Below, in pieces: positions 5,296 to 7,108 of a DNA stretch of 7,108 bases. Each line of letters starts with the position of its first letter. The first letter of the stretch is position 1. Where the stretch lies: contig PMYF01000864.1 in the NCBI GenBank assembly GCA_003171295.1, positions 1 through 7,108 of the forward strand, in the 5' to 3' direction. The notes beneath the pieces are model-generated. The model made no database searches, was not told the origin of the DNA, and worked only from the letters and a program-made list of their open reading frames with translations. This DNA is from Acidobacteriota bacterium (lineage in GTDB: Bacteria > Acidobacteriota > Terriglobia > UBA7540). A program made the translations under genes and the position numbers.

Positions 5296-6765
5296 ATGAA
5301 GCTGATTTCCGCGTTGTTCGCAATGGCTGTTTTGCTGCTTGGACCGTGCCTCTCTTTCGCCCAATCTTCGGAGAATCCCATAAAGCTTGGCTCCGTCACG
5401 GTCGAAGGCAGCATCCGCACGCGTGTGGAAGGGTGGGACTGGTTCCAGGATCCGGGATATGGAAACTCCTACGCCTTCCCTGGGACGCTGATTCGCTTGA
5501 GCTTCAGCCAGCAGCGGGAGGCGTTTGATTGGAACTTCGAACTCGGCGCGCCCGTTCTGTTGGACCTGCCCAACAATGCCGTCGCGCCGGCTCCGCAGGG
5601 GCAACTAGGCCTGGGAGGCACGTATTTTGTCTCCAACCATAATTCACAGAACTCGGCGATGGTGTTCCCTAAGCAGGCGTACATCCGGTTCAAGCACTTA
5701 GGCGGCCACGAAGGACAGAGCTTGCAGGTGGGCCGGTTTGAATTTCTCGATGGCAGCGAAGTCACTCCTCGGAACGCCACCTTGGCAGCAGTGAAGAAAG
5801 ACCGCATCGTCCAGCGGCTGATCGGCAACTTTGGGTTTTCCGACGTGCAGAGGGATTTCGACGGCTTCCATTATGTGTACTCAAGGCCAGCCCTCAACTT
5901 TACGGTAGTAGGAGCCATTCCCACCCGGGGCGTATTCCAGACCGACGGCTGGGGGTGGCTGCACACCGGATTCATCTACACATCGCTGACCGGTCAGGTC
6001 AGGGCGCAGCAGAAGGCCGCAGGGGAGTGGCGTGTCTTCGCCATCTACTACGACGACTGGCGTCACGTTCTCAAGACCGATAACCGAGGCGCGGCGGCCC
6101 GTCAGAGGGACATGGGCAATGTCCGCATCGGAACGTTCGGGGGTCACTATCTCCAGGTGGCGGAGTCCCCGGCAGGCACCCTGGATTTCATGTCGTGGGG
6201 CGCATTCCAGACCGGGTCGTGGGGCGCTCTGGCAGACCGTGCCGGCGTGTTTGCCCAGGAAGCAGGGCTGCAGCCTAAACTGGTCAAGGCCGTCCGTCCG
6301 TGGCTGAGGGCAGGTTACCTGTACGGAAGCGGCGACGGCAGCAATTCGGACAACCGGCATGGCACGTTTTTCCAGATCTTGCCTACGCCGCGCCCCTACG
6401 CGCGGTTTCCGTTCTTCAATTTCATGAACAACCAAGACGGGTTCGCGGAGCTAATTCTGCGGCCGGCCCCCATCGTGACCGTTCGTAGCGACATCCATAC
6501 TCTGCGCCTTACGAGTGCGAACGATCTCTGGTACTCGAGCGGGGGAGCCTTTCAGCCCTACACCTTCGGGTACACGGGCCGCCCCAGCAACGGAGCGCGG
6601 AGTTTGGCAACACTCTATGACACCAGCGTGGACTTCCAGGTGAACGCTCGCGCCTCGATAGGCCTTTACTACGGGTATGCGGAGGGAAAGTCAGTCATCC
6701 AGCACATCTATCCGCATGGGCCGAATGGCCAGCTTGGGTTTCTCGAAGTCACTTATCGATTCTGA
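5296..6765 (+). CDS. Outer-membrane beta-barrel porin, alginate-export-like
   Basis: This 489-residue protein starts with a signal peptide: Lys2, a hydrophobic core to about residue 17, and a likely cleavage after SFA (20-22). The mature chain is rich in alternating strand-like stretches with Gly, Tyr and Trp and ends in LEVTYRF, the terminal-phenylalanine signal used for barrel insertion. The opening GSVTVEGSIRTRVEGWDWF, the early strands and the overall length resemble the alginate-export (AlgE-like) proteins common in Acidobacteriota; this is recognition, not a search. In that group the name does not imply alginate transport. A motif GxFQTxxWGxL occurs twice (212-222 and 302-312). Position directly behind the ABC importer suggests it is the outer-membrane entry pore for the same solute. 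It could instead be a general porin. Confidence 0.75.
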   Translation: MKLISALFAMAVLLLGPCLSFAQSSENPIKLGSVTVEGSIRTRVEGWDWFQDPGYGNSYAFPGTLIRLSFSQQREAFDWNFELGAPVLLDLPNNAVAPAPQGQLGLGGTYFVSNHNSQNSAMVFPKQAYIRFKHLGGHEGQSLQVGRFEFLDGSEVTPRNATLAAVKKDRIVQRLIGNFGFSDVQRDFDGFHYVYSRPALNFTVVGAIPTRGVFQTDGWGWLHTGFIYTSLTGQVRAQQKAAGEWRVFAIYYDDWRHVLKTDNRGAAARQRDMGNVRIGTFGGHYLQVAESPAGTLDFMSWGAFQTGSWGALADRAGVFAQEAGLQPKLVKAVRPWLRAGYLYGSGDGSNSDNRHGTFFQILPTPRPYARFPFFNFMNNQDGFAELILRPAPIVTVRSDIHTLRLTSANDLWYSSGGAFQPYTFGYTGRPSNGARSLATLYDTSVDFQVNARASIGLYYGYAEGKSVIQHIYPHGPNGQLGFLEVTYRF

Positions 6766-7108
6766 CAAGAGTGCCAGCCATCTGCGCTATGGGAGTTTGG
6801 GTGCGACACACCAGCATGATTGATTCCTGGGGCGCCTAGGTGGGCTGGCTAATGTTGACTTTCCGTATTACTCCCCAGTCCGCTTCGAGGAAGCTTGTGG
6901 TGGCATACGACACGCTGGATAGATCGCGAGTAATGCCGTAGGGTACAGCGAAGTCGCTCAACTCCTGCATCGTCGCGGACTCGGAAACAACTCTTCACTG
7001 ACCTGCTCAATCTGTCATTGCGTACTTCCCTGAAACCGGGGCTACGGTAACAACGGGAACAACTCAAGGTGACCCACTGCCGGGTGAACCGGGCACTCAG
7101 GCCAAGGT
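6766..7108. other. Intergenic region after the porin gene, no gene supported
   Basis: No convincing coding sequence is visible in this 343-base stretch. A 7-bp inverted repeat, GCCAGCC at 6773-6779 and GGCTGGC at 6843-6849, flanks 63 bases soon after the porin stop and might mark transcript end, but there is no T-run. A reading frame is open from 7002 to the window edge (about 35 codons) but has no usual start codon. An 18-base imperfect palindrome lies at 7078-7095. The next gene presumably starts beyond the window. Confidence 0.5.
7078..7095 (+). repeat. 18-base imperfect palindrome near the window edge
   Basis: TGCC (7078-7081) pairs with GGCA (7092-7095) and GGT (7083-7085) with ACC (7088-7090), with one G-G mismatch (7082/7091) on each side of a GA centre. 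It could be an operator for a gene beyond the window or chance in GC-rich DNA. Confidence 0.3.

Noticed and set aside
6849..7067. 72-codon minus-strand frame in the terminal gap
   Set aside because: It is Arg/Ser/Cys-rich with no recognisable domain, and nothing supports expression.
7002..7108. Open frame reaching the right edge of the window
   Set aside because: It has no ATG, GTG or TTG start after the stop at 6999-7001, and 35 open codons are expected by chance in such DNA.

Overview
The window reads as chromosomal DNA of a moderately GC-rich Gram-negative bacterium. An outer-membrane beta-barrel protein with a cleavable signal peptide and a terminal aromatic residue, together with a Tat/lipoprotein-type binding protein, imply a diderm envelope. 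The alginate-export-like porin, the short FixL/FixJ-style kinase-regulator pair and the overall protein style resemble soil Acidobacteriota more than any other group I know. That assignment is inference from family style, not from a marker gene.

All six genes lie on the + strand. Bases 1-244 are non-coding leader. Next comes a two-component pair: a membrane sensor histidine kinase with a KdpD-like DUF4118 membrane region (245-1441) and a FixJ/NarL-type response regulator (1438-2064), translationally coupled through a GTGA overlap. A 298-base gap (2065-2362) holds two inverted repeats, a 28-base hairpin and a 16-base near-palindrome, and probably contains the promoter and operator of the next operon.

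That operon encodes a nitrate-type ABC importer: a NrtA/CmpA-family binding protein (2363-3625), a NrtB-type permease (3622-4401) and a NrtD-type ATPase (4398-5252). The last two junctions are 4-base stop/start overlaps. An alginate-export-like outer-membrane porin (5296-6765) follows after 43 bases. The final 343 bases (6766-7108) contain no gene I can support.

The simplest model is a sensor-controlled uptake unit: the porin passes a small solute through the outer membrane, the binding protein captures it, the permease and ATPase import it, and the upstream kinase and regulator control expression. The permease has hallmark NrtB sequence, so nitrate, nitrite or a similar small anion is the best guess. 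No nitrate or nitrite reductase lies in the window, and one position expected to be a ligand-binding histidine in NrtA appears to be replaced, so the substrate is open. I see no mobile element, CRISPR array, tRNA or rRNA, and no clear evidence of a wholly new system.
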